Positions 52,885 through 62,492 of a stretch of 64,000 nt of DNA are shown here, in pieces. This DNA is from Parachlamydiales bacterium (GTDB lineage: Bacteria > Chlamydiota > Chlamydiia > Chlamydiales > JABDDJ01): contig JBAZCF010000005.1 in NCBI GenBank assembly GCA_041671045.1, forward strand, positions 120,871-184,870. The letters run 5' to 3'. A program made the position numbers and the translations under genes. Position 1 is the first letter of the stretch. Each line of letters opens with the position of its first letter. The notes below the pieces were generated by a model, which saw only the letters and a list, made by a program, of their open reading frames with translations, made no database searches and was not told the origin of the DNA.

Positions 52885-54162
52885 ATGATTCCAGAAGAAA
52901 AACCAAAACGTTTCAAGATAGCCACTCTAGGTTGTCGCACTAACCAATATGAATCCCAAGCTTTTCAAGATCAACTGCTTGCGATGGGTTATCTTCCCGC
53001 CGAAGAAAATGAAACAGCGGATATCTGTATTGTCAACACCTGTACTGTTACCGAATCAGCCGATAAGGGTAGTCGTCATGAGATCCGACAGCTCGTTAAA
53101 CACAATCCCGGTGCACGCGTAGTTGTTACAGGCTGCTCAGCAGAAAGACAACCCGATGTCATCCAACAGATCGCCGGTGTAACAGATGTGGTTTCTAATA
53201 AAGATAAAGAAAATCTGCTTAACATCGTTTACCCGGAAGAGCAGTGGCCTGAGTTTTCAATAAAACGTTTTGAAGCTCACACCAGGGCGTTTTTAAAAGT
53301 TCAAGACGGCTGCAATTCCTATTGCACCTACTGCATCATCCCTTATGTCAGGGGCAGGTCACGCTCTAAAGCCCTGGATGAGGTTTTAAAAGAAGCGAAA
53401 GAGCTTATCTCGAACGGTTTCAAGGAGATCGTGTTAACAGGAATCAACATCGGGGATTTTGATGGTGGAAATGCTGAAAATCCTGTCCGCCTAGCAGAAT
53501 TGGTTCGTGAAGTAGATAAGCTCCCGGGTCTAGAAAGATTGCGTGTTTCTTCCATCGATCCGGACGAAGTGGATTTTGACCTGGCAGATGCCATATTGAA
53601 CGGTGCTAAAACCTGTCCTTCCATGCATATCGTTTTACAGTCTGGTTCCAACGTGATCCTAAAACGTATGAACCGTAAATATACACGGCAGATCTTCCAA
53701 GAAACGATAGAGAAATTATGGGCTGCCAACCCCGACTTTACTTACACCACTGATGTGATTGTAGGATTCCCCGGCGAAACAGAAACCGACCATGAAGATA
53801 CCCTGGAAATGATACGGTTAGCCCGTTTCGCTAAGGTCCATATGTTTCCCTATAGCTCACGTCCACGTACGCGCGCAGCCCTCATGCCCAACCACGTACC
53901 CCAAGATATCATTCAAAGACGCAAACAAGAAGTTCTCCGCCTATCCGAGCAAGTGTCTTTCGATCTAAGACAAGCTTATGTGGGAAGAATACTCTCTGTA
54001 TTGACCGAAAGCAAAGATGCCGCTACAGGCAAAATTGGCGGCCATACCGCTAACTTTTTGCAAGTTTGGATCGAAGGCGCCGCATTGGAAGCGAATACAC
54101 TCGTCGACGTAAAACTTATCGCTAATACTCCCGACGGTCTTGTCGGAAAGCTTGTAGAATAA
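52885..54162 (+). CDS. mtaB: tRNA t6A37 methylthiotransferase MtaB
   Basis: MtaB converts N6-threonylcarbamoyl-A37 to the 2-methylthio form using two iron-sulfur clusters and SAM. The 425-residue protein has the N-terminal UPF0004 Cys (TLGCRTNQYE, NTCTVTESAD, VTGCSAERQP), the radical-SAM CNSYCTYC motif near residue 145, and a C-terminal TRAM-like segment. The GCRTNQYE start and overall length fit MtaB rather than MiaB, which is encoded separately at 60963. It heads a plus-strand series with glgB and ligA. Confidence 0.92.
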   Translation: MIPEEKPKRFKIATLGCRTNQYESQAFQDQLLAMGYLPAEENETADICIVNTCTVTESADKGSRHEIRQLVKHNPGARVVVTGCSAERQPDVIQQIAGVTDVVSNKDKENLLNIVYPEEQWPEFSIKRFEAHTRAFLKVQDGCNSYCTYCIIPYVRGRSRSKALDEVLKEAKELISNGFKEIVLTGINIGDFDGGNAENPVRLAELVREVDKLPGLERLRVSSIDPDEVDFDLADAILNGAKTCPSMHIVLQSGSNVILKRMNRKYTRQIFQETIEKLWAANPDFTYTTDVIVGFPGETETDHEDTLEMIRLARFAKVHMFPYSSRPRTRAALMPNHVPQDIIQRRKQEVLRLSEQVSFDLRQAYVGRILSVLTESKDAATGKIGGHTANFLQVWIEGAALEANTLVDVKLIANTPDGLVGKLVE

Positions 54163-54176
54163 AAGGACCCTCCAAA

Positions 54177-55094
54177 ATGCATATTGAGATTGCGCAGCGC
54201 TTGCAAGCACATTCCCACCAAAAGGGAGCACGCTTTTATCTTCCTTGGGCCGACTGCGAAGTGATAGTATATCCCGCATTTCTTGAAGTTCCAAGCTTAG
54301 GCAAAATAGATCTCCCCTTCAAAGGGCCCATAGCACAGATAACCACCGCGCTAGATTTAGAACGGGGTAAACTGGAAATTTTTGGCTCAGCCCAAAATGG
54401 ATATCAGCACGTGCCGGTTCACTATGATAGCAATACCTCAAAATTATTTACTGAACAGGGATCTATAGAAGTTCCCTCTAAGAAAGATAAATTTATCCCT
54501 AAAGAAAAGATCAGTTTTGGCAGCCATAAAGCACAAAACTGGAATAAAATGCTTTTAAGGAACGATCCGGCAGAATGGCTTCCGCATTGGCACCGGATGG
54601 CTCAGTGGGCAGGGGATATCACACAGACAATAGAAAGCGAAGACTCCCGCCTTTGGGATCAATACGAACTATGCTTCCAAGACTATTTTGTGCATGAAAC
54701 GGATTTATGGAAAAAAATGGCTGTTGAAGCTCCTTCTTTCCTGGCTCCTTCGCCATTAATCCAGGGTGCTGCACACCTTCGTTCCATGCTTTTTAGAGAA
54801 AGAAAAGGCCAACTCTTCCTGCTCAATCACTTGCCGGAAGGTCTAGTTTGCGGCCGCTATATCAACGCCGTTTTCTCCTGGGGAACAGTCGATATGGAAT
54901 GGAGCAAAGGACTTGTCCGTCGGATTATTATCCGAGCAGAAAAAAACCAGGAAATTGAATTGAATTTCCCCAAAGCCATAAAACACTATCGCTTATGTAA
55001 TTCTTTCACAAAGAACGTTTTAACTAATGAGAATTATAAACCTATCACTTTGACCGCTCAAACAGAATATTATCTGGATAGATTTGAAAAATAG
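54177..55094 (+). CDS. Uncharacterised protein linked to glgB
   Basis: The 305-residue product has no signal peptide. The C-terminal 80 residues (AVFSWGTVDMEWSKGLVRRIIIRAEKNQ) resemble the beta-sandwich domain that ends GH95-type glycoside hydrolases, where WKDG...... residues recur. The N-terminal domain is also beta-rich. An uncharacterised gene precedes glgB in Chlamydia trachomatis too, by my recollection, so it may be its counterpart with a role in glycogen or outer-surface sugars. AAGGACC precedes the ATG. Confidence 0.78.
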   Translation: MHIEIAQRLQAHSHQKGARFYLPWADCEVIVYPAFLEVPSLGKIDLPFKGPIAQITTALDLERGKLEIFGSAQNGYQHVPVHYDSNTSKLFTEQGSIEVPSKKDKFIPKEKISFGSHKAQNWNKMLLRNDPAEWLPHWHRMAQWAGDITQTIESEDSRLWDQYELCFQDYFVHETDLWKKMAVEAPSFLAPSPLIQGAAHLRSMLFRERKGQLFLLNHLPEGLVCGRYINAVFSWGTVDMEWSKGLVRRIIIRAEKNQEIELNFPKAIKHYRLCNSFTKNVLTNENYKPITLTAQTEYYLDRFEK

Positions 55095-55148
55095 CCTCTT
55101 ATCGGTTATCGTGAAAGAATCAATATAACTTACCTGATAAAACCAGCT

Positions 55149-57302
55149 ATGCACCCCTCTCCATTTTTAACTATGGATATTTCATTTCTTGAAACAGGTT
55201 CAACCGATCCCCACTCCATCTTGGGATTGCATATCCTTGGTCAAAACCCTCACTCAAAAGTGATCCGTATTTGGAGGCCCGGTGCCAAAGAAGTATTCAT
55301 AACAATCCGCGGGGTGCCTCAAACGCTTGCCTGTGTTAATCCTGCAGGATTATTTGAATTGGAAGTCTCCGCCGACATTCAACCCGGTGATTACCAAATT
55401 TGGCATAACTCATCCCTCTCAGCACGCGATCCTTATTCTTTTACGCCCAGTCTGGGTGAAACAGACCGTTACCTTTTTAATAAAGGTGTACATTATAGAC
55501 TTTATGATGTCCTCGGAGCTAAGCTTGCTACTCATGAAGGCGTGCGCGGAGTCCGCTTTGCCGTATGGGCTCCTTCCGCTTCCCGCGTGGCATTGGTCGC
55601 TGATTTCAACCATTGGGATGGAAGAGTTAATCCGATGCGCCCCTGGGGCAATAGCGGCATCTGGGAGCTTTTTGTGCCCGGCTTGCGTGAAGGTGAAAAA
55701 TATAAGTTCGAGATCAGGGACCAGCAAGGCAATATCCAAATAAAATCCGATCCGTTTGCATTCCAGAGTGAAATGCGCCCCAGTACAGCTTCAATTGTAG
55801 CAGATGTCAACAAGTTCCTTTGGGAAGATTACGCCTGGCTAGAAAAGCGCTATCACGAAAAAAATACACCAAAACCCATGAATATCTATGAAGTGCATCT
55901 AGGTTCATGGAAAACACACAATGGCCATTTCAAAAACTACAGGGAATTAGCCGTAGAGCTCGCAGACTATTGTACGGAAATGGGATTCACACATATCGAA
56001 CTCATGCCTATACTGGAGCACCCTTTAGATGAGTCTTGGGGATATCAAGTCTCCGGATATTACTCCGTCACCTCCCGATATGGCACTCCGGAGGATTTCC
56101 AATGGTTTGTCAATCACCTCCATTTGCACAATATCGGTGTCCTTCTAGATTGGGTACCGGGCCATTTCCCAATGGATGATTTTGGATTAAGCCGTTTTGA
56201 TGGCACGGCCCTCTTTGAACATGAAGATCCCAAGCAGGGCTACCATCCACACTGGCATACCCATATATTCAATTTTGGAAGACACGAAGTTTCAAATTTC
56301 CTCATCGCCAACGCCCTCTACTGGTTCGATGTCATGCATATTGACGGCTTGCGTGTGGATGCAGTTGCCTCTATGCTATACCTGGACTACGGACGCGAAG
56401 AAGGGGGTTGGGTACCCAATGCCTATGGCGGAAAAGAAAATCTTGAGGCGATCGAATTCATTAAACATTTGAATTCTGCCGTCCATAAATCCTTTCCCGG
56501 AATTTTGATGATTGCAGAAGAATCTACCTCTTTTACCGGGGTGACCCACCCTGTAGATCACGGCGGTTTAGGCTTCGATTATAAATGGAACATGGGCTGG
56601 ATGAATGACACCCTAAGTTATTTTAACACCGATATGATCTTCCGCCATTATCACCACAATAACCTGACTTTTGGACAACTTTACAGCTATTCAGAAAAAT
56701 TTATCCTCGTCTTTTCGCATGATGAAGTCGTCCACGGAAAAGGCAGCTTGATCAGTAAAATGCCGGGAGACATCTGGCAACGTTTTGCAAATCTTCGTTT
56801 ACTCTATAGCTACATGATATGCCAACCGGGAAAAAAACTGCTCTTCATGGGGGGAGAAATAGCCCAATGGAACGAGTGGTGGTGCAAACGTGAAATCGAA
56901 TGGGATCTTTTAAAGTTTCCTTACCACAGCGGCATCCAACGAATGGTCAAAGAGATAAACCATATCTACCATAATGAAAGCGCCCTTTGGGAGCGTGATC
57001 ACGACTATACAGGATTTGAATGGGTAGACTTTAGTGACACTCAAAATAGTGTCATAAGCTACCTAAGAAAAAGCGCCAACTCCACATTGCTATGCGTACA
57101 TTGTTTCACGCCTAATATGAATCCACACTATTCTATAAACCTCCATAACGTTGAACATATCGAACAAATCTTCAATAGTGACGCCTCCTCCTATGGAGGG
57201 GCCGACAATCATAATACCCATCCAAAAATATATTCAGATAAGATTGAAATAGTCCTAGCTCCACTAGCCACAGTCATCTTTCGCATTCATTGGAAAAAAT
57301 AA
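55149..57302 (+). CDS. glgB: 1,4-alpha-glucan branching enzyme
   Basis: GlgB creates alpha-1,6 branches in glycogen. The 717-residue GH13 enzyme has two N-terminal carbohydrate-binding domains (about 1-115 and 115-215) and the (beta/alpha)8 barrel. The four GH13 regions are LLDWVPGHF, GLRVDAVASMLYLDY (nucleophile Asp), LMIAEES (acid/base Glu) and FSHDEVVHGK. The HYxxNP-type C-terminal domain closes the protein. It pairs functionally with glgA. Its stop at 57302 lies 2 bases before the ligA ATG. Confidence 0.97.
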   Translation: MHPSPFLTMDISFLETGSTDPHSILGLHILGQNPHSKVIRIWRPGAKEVFITIRGVPQTLACVNPAGLFELEVSADIQPGDYQIWHNSSLSARDPYSFTPSLGETDRYLFNKGVHYRLYDVLGAKLATHEGVRGVRFAVWAPSASRVALVADFNHWDGRVNPMRPWGNSGIWELFVPGLREGEKYKFEIRDQQGNIQIKSDPFAFQSEMRPSTASIVADVNKFLWEDYAWLEKRYHEKNTPKPMNIYEVHLGSWKTHNGHFKNYRELAVELADYCTEMGFTHIELMPILEHPLDESWGYQVSGYYSVTSRYGTPEDFQWFVNHLHLHNIGVLLDWVPGHFPMDDFGLSRFDGTALFEHEDPKQGYHPHWHTHIFNFGRHEVSNFLIANALYWFDVMHIDGLRVDAVASMLYLDYGREEGGWVPNAYGGKENLEAIEFIKHLNSAVHKSFPGILMIAEESTSFTGVTHPVDHGGLGFDYKWNMGWMNDTLSYFNTDMIFRHYHHNNLTFGQLYSYSEKFILVFSHDEVVHGKGSLISKMPGDIWQRFANLRLLYSYMICQPGKKLLFMGGEIAQWNEWWCKREIEWDLLKFPYHSGIQRMVKEINHIYHNESALWERDHDYTGFEWVDFSDTQNSVISYLRKSANSTLLCVHCFTPNMNPHYSINLHNVEHIEQIFNSDASSYGGADNHNTHPKIYSDKIEIVLAPLATVIFRIHWKK

Positions 57303-57304
57303 AC

Positions 57305-59308
57305 ATGCATCGTCCTACATCTCATACAGAATATCTTGCGCTATGCAAAGAAATTTGGAGCCATAACCGCCTCTATTATCAACAGCACGCTCCCCAAGTT
57401 AGCGATAAAGAATATGACCGTCTATATGCCCTGCTAGAACAATGCGAAAAAGATCACCCCGAATGGATTTTTCCCGGTTCCCCAACGCAACGTGTTGCCG
57501 AGGGCCTTTCCGGAGCTTTTCCTACCGTCGCGCACAAAAGCCCTATGCTCTCTCTCTCCAACACCTACAATAGGGAGGAAGTGCAAGACTTTATCCAAAG
57601 AGTGAAAAAGCTTTTAGAAATTCCCGATCCTGTATTTTGCTGTGAATTAAAAATGGATGGTATTGCCATCTCAGCCAAATACGAAAATGGTATTTTTGTT
57701 CAAGGCACCACACGCGGCGATGGTAAGACCGGTGACGATGTCACAATTAATATGCGGACGATCCAGTCATTGCCTCTGCAGCTTCCTATGGACAATCCAC
57801 CCGCTATTCTGGAAGTTAGAGGCGAAGTCTTCATGCCACATTCAGTCTTTCACCAAGCAAATGCCGCTAAAGCTGCTCAAAGTGAAGAACTATGGGCTAA
57901 CCCCCGTAATGCCGCCGCCGGATCGCTCAAACTTCTTGATCCGAAAGAAGCCGCTCGCCGAAAGCTTTCGATCGTGTTCTACGGTTTAGGCAACACTAAA
58001 GGCCTTCCTGTCAAAACTCAATCACAAGTCCACGATTTCCTCGAAAAATGCGGCCTTCCGACGCTAGCACTAAGAAACCATTGTAAAACACTCGAGGAAA
58101 TCTTTGACTTTGCTCGAAAAGTTGCCGACGCTCGCCCAACTCTCCCTTTCGATATCGATGGCATAGTCATCAAACTCGATTCATTGGAGGGACAACAGCA
58201 TCTCGGTACTACAGCTAAAGCCCCGCGTTGGGCTGTCGCCTATAAATTCGCTGCTGAACAAGCCACAACAAAAATCCATGCGATAACTGTTCAAGTAGGA
58301 CGCACCGGCGTGCTGACGCCTGTCGCTGAACTAGACCCCGTTAAGCTGGCCGGCAGCACAATCGCGCGCGCGACTCTCCATAACTACGACGAAATCAAGA
58401 GAAAGGATATCCGTGTAGGCGACCTCGTCACAATTGAGAAAGGCGGGGACGTCATCCCCAAAGTCGTAGGTGTAGATCTAAGCGGCAGGGGAGAACACTC
58501 AAAACCATGGCATATGCCCAATGAATGCCCCGTATGCGGTACTGCAGTTGTTCAGGTGCAGGGAGAAGTCGCAGTGCGATGTCCCAATACTAAAGGATGC
58601 CCGGAACAACAGTTACGCCGGCTTTTCCACTTTGTCAGTAAAGGCGGCATGGATATCGATACTTTAGGAGAAAAGGTTCTTGAACAACTTATCCAAAAAG
58701 GTTTTGTACAGAAACTTCCCGATATTTATCGGCTTAATGCAGAACAACTTTTCCAGTTGGAAGGTTTTAAACAAAAATCAGTCGAAAACCTCCTAAACGC
58801 TATTGAAACCTCTAAGAAAGTTCCGTTGACCCGTTTCCTTCTTGCTTTAGGCATAAAACATGTAGGGGAGGGAATAGCTGAACTTTTAGCGGAAAAATCT
58901 GCCACGATACAAGGATTAAGCGCTTTGACCACCCAAGATCTATTGTCCATAGACGGGATAGGTGAAAAAGTCGCAGAATCCGTCCTCAGCTTCTTTGCAG
59001 ACTCCGAACATCGTGAAGAAATAGATGAATTATTATCTTTAGGGGTTAATCCAATACAAGAAACACGTCAAATTCAATACAATCCATTTTTTCAAAATAA
59101 AACATTTGTAATTACCGGAACTCTACCAACGCTATCGCGACAGGAAGCTATAGAAGCGATTAAGTCCAGGGGTGGCAAAGTGACGGATTCCGTTACTAAA
59201 AAAACAGATTGTTTATTAGCAGGTGAAGCGGCAGGTTCAAAGTTAAATAAAGCTCAATTATTAGGAATTGAAATAATTGACGAAAAAACCTTCTTAAGTT
59301 ACTGTTAA
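57305..59308 (+). CDS. ligA: NAD-dependent DNA ligase
   Basis: LigA seals nicks during replication and repair using NAD. ATG 57305 is preferred over TTG 57290, which lies in the end of glgB. The adenylated Lys is K116 in CELKMDGIAI. The adenylation domain (NTYNREE, RGDGKTGDDVT, NPRNAAAGSLK), an OB fold (about 320-400), the zinc finger CPVC...CPN...CPEQ, helix-hairpin-helix repeats (about 505-580) and a C-terminal BRCT domain (NKTFVITGTLPTLSR onward) are all present. Length is normal at 667. Confidence 0.98.
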   Translation: MHRPTSHTEYLALCKEIWSHNRLYYQQHAPQVSDKEYDRLYALLEQCEKDHPEWIFPGSPTQRVAEGLSGAFPTVAHKSPMLSLSNTYNREEVQDFIQRVKKLLEIPDPVFCCELKMDGIAISAKYENGIFVQGTTRGDGKTGDDVTINMRTIQSLPLQLPMDNPPAILEVRGEVFMPHSVFHQANAAKAAQSEELWANPRNAAAGSLKLLDPKEAARRKLSIVFYGLGNTKGLPVKTQSQVHDFLEKCGLPTLALRNHCKTLEEIFDFARKVADARPTLPFDIDGIVIKLDSLEGQQHLGTTAKAPRWAVAYKFAAEQATTKIHAITVQVGRTGVLTPVAELDPVKLAGSTIARATLHNYDEIKRKDIRVGDLVTIEKGGDVIPKVVGVDLSGRGEHSKPWHMPNECPVCGTAVVQVQGEVAVRCPNTKGCPEQQLRRLFHFVSKGGMDIDTLGEKVLEQLIQKGFVQKLPDIYRLNAEQLFQLEGFKQKSVENLLNAIETSKKVPLTRFLLALGIKHVGEGIAELLAEKSATIQGLSALTTQDLLSIDGIGEKVAESVLSFFADSEHREEIDELLSLGVNPIQETRQIQYNPFFQNKTFVITGTLPTLSRQEAIEAIKSRGGKVTDSVTKKTDCLLAGEAAGSKLNKAQLLGIEIIDEKTFLSYC

Positions 59309-59333
59309 TTGTATTTTTTTTGGATTAGTATAA

Positions 59334-60380
59334 ATGTTTTTAAATGGTATTTGCAATTCATGTTATAGTTGGATTTCCCGCTTTCTGGGCTCCAAAACAT
59401 GGTCTTTGCCACAATACTTGTTTAATAAAATATTTAATAGTGAACTTGATAATCCTGATATTAATTGGAATGCTACTAATTATCAATGGTCCTTTATTTC
59501 TCAAGAAGAGAGTGCTGCCGAGATAAAGAAAAACCTTTATAAATATGTGATGGCTGCTGTACCTAAATCAGAAAATACAGCCTGGATCACTCCTTTTAAC
59601 ATTGGATTACTCAGCGCATCTCAATTAGGGTTGGATTTAGAGAAGCTCCCCGGCACAATCGAAATTAAAGATAACTCTTTAGTGGACTACTCTACCGGGC
59701 TTAAAGCCATCGTCGCAGAATCGGCATGTAGTAACGAAATCCTAGTAGGATTCGGTGCTGCCGACTCCCTCTTAAGTGATGTTTCCCCAAGTAAAGGCCT
59801 CAAGTATATCTTCAGTGCAGGCGTCAGTCTTCTGGGCGGTACCCCTCTGATCTATTCCCAAGCCGAAAAAATTGTCGCAGCTCTGAAAGAAAAATACCCC
59901 GATAAAAAGATAATTTTATCCGGAACATGCTTAGGCGCTTCATTAGCGGAATATGCCGCCTTTCAAAATGGAGTCAAGGCTTACTGTGTTAATTCACTGC
60001 CTTTAGGGGTTGGCTTGCAAGCGGAAATCGGCAATGCTAAACTCAGGGAACATCATAATAAAGTACACCATGTCACCGTTTCTAATGAACTATTCGGCGA
60101 CCGCCCCTGGATCACCATCCTTGATAAAATCTTCAGTTTCTTAGGTTTCAGGACCGCCGCAAACTTTGGCCTAAGGTTCTCTATCCCTTGTACCTATAAC
60201 TCCGCTATCCTCGACCATAGCTATCCCTTGGATGCTGTTGTTAAAGTGATTGTTCCCGATCATAAAGCTTCTGCTGAAACTAAAAATAAGCGCAGGCGCA
60301 TCTCTAATGTTTATAACAAGCATATCAACGGTCTGATCGAAAATGGGACAGTCCAGCGGCCTAAAAATCGTGTTCAGTGA
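59334..60380 (+). CDS. Uncharacterised protein with lipase-fold-like GxCxG motif
   Basis: The 348-residue protein is soluble and lacks a cleavable signal. The segment KKIILSGTCLGASLAEYAAF (residues about 191-210) has the strand-elbow-helix pattern of class 3 lipases (GHSLGGALA), with C199 at the serine nucleophile position. A His in DHSYP (about 296) could complete a triad, with an Asp in an earlier loop. GGATTAG precedes the ATG. A cysteine hydrolase or an inactive lipase-fold protein is inferred from one motif. Confidence 0.7.
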   Translation: MFLNGICNSCYSWISRFLGSKTWSLPQYLFNKIFNSELDNPDINWNATNYQWSFISQEESAAEIKKNLYKYVMAAVPKSENTAWITPFNIGLLSASQLGLDLEKLPGTIEIKDNSLVDYSTGLKAIVAESACSNEILVGFGAADSLLSDVSPSKGLKYIFSAGVSLLGGTPLIYSQAEKIVAALKEKYPDKKIILSGTCLGASLAEYAAFQNGVKAYCVNSLPLGVGLQAEIGNAKLREHHNKVHHVTVSNELFGDRPWITILDKIFSFLGFRTAANFGLRFSIPCTYNSAILDHSYPLDAVVKVIVPDHKASAETKNKRRRISNVYNKHINGLIENGTVQRPKNRVQ

Positions 60381-60392
60381 CGTCTGTCAGTA

Positions 60393-60408
60393 GAGCGGTT
60401 CTCCGCTC
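60393..60408 (+). terminator. Hairpin after the lipase-like gene
   Basis: GAGCGG / CCGCTC with a TTCT loop forms a 6-bp stem 12 bases after the stop. It overlaps the left end of the foldback element. Confidence 0.45.
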
Positions 60409-60959
60409 GGCGCCTCCCGGCAAGAAGTTGCCTGTAGTATGGTTTGTGAAGTGTTTTATGAACGCAAAGGCGCAAAGAACGCAGAGAAGCTCCGCCCCGC
60501 ATTAGCTTGTCACTAAGACGATTGTTTCGTACCGATCACACATCGCCGCGGTCCCCCGCGGGACCGCAGCGCCGACGTTGACATGCTCGCTGACGCGATC
60601 ACGTCAAACATTAACACCACACCGTAAATATTCAGTATTTTGCAGGATAAACCCAAATGGAAACAGCTCATTCTGGTGACGGTATCTGGCATTAAGTTCA
60701 CTAACATGTCTCTGCTGTGAAAACCGCGATTTTGTTTTTTCTATGGAGTGTCTTGATATCCTTGACGTGATCGCGCAAGCGGGCATGTCAACGTCGGCGC
60801 CGCGGTCCTGTGGGGGACCGTGGCGATGAGAGATCGGAACGAAAACAACTATGCCCGTGACGAGCCAATGTAGGGCGGAGCTTCTCTGCGTTCTTTGCGT
60901 TTAAATAAAAGACCACACAAACCACCCTAGGAGCAAACATCATGCCGGGCGGAACGAGC
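60405..60959. mobile_element. Foldback element with inverted arms of about 165-200 bp
   Basis: Left arm 60405-60607 and right arm 60762-60959 are inverted copies. The best-matched parts are 60440-60607 and 60762-60924, at roughly 80 percent identity by eye. Shared words include AACGCAGAGAAGCTCCGCCC, CATCGCC, GCGCCGACGTTGACATG and GCGATCACGTCAA. Further out, CCCGGCA (60416) pairs with TGCCGGG near 60943-60949, and GCTCG (60405) with CGAGC (60955). The 154-bp centre encodes nothing convincing. The right end stops 3 bases from the miaB stop. No transposase is present; it may be a MITE-like or duplicated non-coding sequence. Confidence 0.75.
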
Positions 60960-60962
60960 TTG

Positions 60963-62351
60963 CTATGAATTAATGACTCTTAACCCCGACATCTTGACTC
61001 CTCTATCCTGAGCCGCCACATGATAAGGTGTCGACAGCTCACCTAAAAGGGTCTGATGCGAATAACTATGCACTTTGACTTTCTGCAGCGTCCCAATTAA
61101 GGAGGGATCTCCAGGGAAAAGTACGTTTTTCCAGCAAGTCGTCCTTCCCTTAAGCATAGACGCATCCCTGAAATTCACGCATTCCACTAAGACTTCTACC
61201 TCTGTTCCTAAAAAGGCTTGCCTCTTCCTTGCATAGATCTCGTCCTGGATCGCCATCAACTCCTGCAGGCGCTCTTCTTTCTCTATCTCGGATACAGTCT
61301 CCTTCCAACGCATCGCAGGTGTGCCTTTACGCTGACTAAACGCAAACAGAAAGGCTACGTCAAATTCTACTTCCTGCAGGATTTTCTTTGTTTCCAAGAA
61401 ATCCTCATGTGTCTCTGTAGGAAAACCTACAATCACATCTGTTCCAAAGGCGACATTCGGTAAATATTCTTTCAGCATCCGCACTTTTTCCATATACTGT
61501 TCAATCGTATAAATACGGTGCATTTTTTTCAGCACTCTATTGGAACCTGCTTGAAAGGGGAAGTGGACAAAGTTGCACATCTTCTTTATGTCGCGCAATG
61601 CTATCATCAACTCTTCGGTGATATCCACAGGATGGCTTGTCATAAAGCGGATACGCTCAATCCCTTCGATAGGGGCTATGCGGTATAATAAATCGTGAAA
61701 TAAGCAATTCCATTCGGGATGGTCTTTTCCATAACTGTTAACGTTTTGTCCAAGTAACGAGATCTCTTTATATCCTAAATTCGCTAAGCGCCGGCACTCT
61801 TCAATAATGCTTTCGGGTGCTCTAGAAACCTCCGGTCCACGTGTATATGGCACAACGCAATAGGTGCAGAACTTATCGCATCCGCGGCTAATGGAGATAT
61901 GCGCTTTGACTTTATCTTCTCTTTTAGTCGCAGCATAATCTAACTCAAAGGTAAATTTATCATCTGTCCTGAATGCCTGCTTACCTGTCGACAAGACCTC
62001 ATCCAACACATTATTCAAATCGTGGATATTATTGGTTCCTAATACAAAATCGATGTTAGGGACTTTCTGGAATAAGGAATCTTTCTTTGCATTCGCCATA
62101 CATCCTGTAACGCCTATCAATGCACGCTTATTACTCCTGCCGAGTCGGCCCAATTTCCCCAATACTTTGCGCTCTGCCAAGTCGCGGATAGAACAGGTAT
62201 TGAATATCAATAGATCCGCTTCTTCCTCTTCGTCAACTTTTTCTAACCCACGCTGCTCCAACATCCCTGCCATAATTTCACTGTCCAACTCGTTCATCTG
62301 GCAGCCATAAGTGCGGACATAGAACTTCTTCAATTCTCTCATTACATTCAT
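60963..62351 (-). CDS. miaB: tRNA i6A37 methylthiotransferase MiaB
   Basis: MiaB adds the 2-methylthio group to N6-isopentenyl-A37 of tRNAs. The 462-residue protein has the MiaB start YVRTYGCQMNELDSE, NTCSIRDLAERK and TGCMANAKKD for the auxiliary cluster, and CDKFCTYCVVPYTRGPE for the radical-SAM cluster. A TRAM domain spans the C-terminus. It differs from the MtaB homologue at 52885, so the two-member family is complete. It is divergent from rplM across 141 bases. Confidence 0.96.
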   Translation of the reverse strand: MNVMRELKKFYVRTYGCQMNELDSEIMAGMLEQRGLEKVDEEEEADLLIFNTCSIRDLAERKVLGKLGRLGRSNKRALIGVTGCMANAKKDSLFQKVPNIDFVLGTNNIHDLNNVLDEVLSTGKQAFRTDDKFTFELDYAATKREDKVKAHISISRGCDKFCTYCVVPYTRGPEVSRAPESIIEECRRLANLGYKEISLLGQNVNSYGKDHPEWNCLFHDLLYRIAPIEGIERIRFMTSHPVDITEELMIALRDIKKMCNFVHFPFQAGSNRVLKKMHRIYTIEQYMEKVRMLKEYLPNVAFGTDVIVGFPTETHEDFLETKKILQEVEFDVAFLFAFSQRKGTPAMRWKETVSEIEKEERLQELMAIQDEIYARKRQAFLGTEVEVLVECVNFRDASMLKGRTTCWKNVLFPGDPSLIGTLQKVKVHSYSHQTLLGELSTPYHVAAQDRGVKMSGLRVINS

Positions 62352-62424
62352 CCTTGTGAGTTTATCCTAACATCATAGAGTTTCGACAAAGTTTTTTTCA
62401 ACCTTGAGAAGGATAAGAAAACAA

Positions 62425-62453
62425 TTGGCAAAAACGTCTTAAAAAGTTATCAT
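62425..62453 (+). promoter_or_regulatory. Sigma-70 promoter of rplM-rpsI
   Basis: TTGGCA (62425-62430), a 17-base spacer and TATCAT (62448-62453) match the consensus at four or five of six positions each. Transcription would start near 62460, about 33 bases before the rplM ATG. Confidence 0.55.
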
Positions 62454-62492
62454 CACTCGTAACATCTATAAAATGTAAGATTTGGAAGTAAT

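Noticed and set aside
60421..60480. Possible tRNA or RNase P segment in the GC-rich region after 60421
   Set aside because: No cloverleaf, CCA end or RNase P core motif could be drawn; the structure is explained by the inverted arms.
60513..60786. Short minus-strand frames in the foldback element
   Set aside because: They span repeat arms and loop, lack ribosome binding sites and resemble no protein; the region is best read as non-coding.
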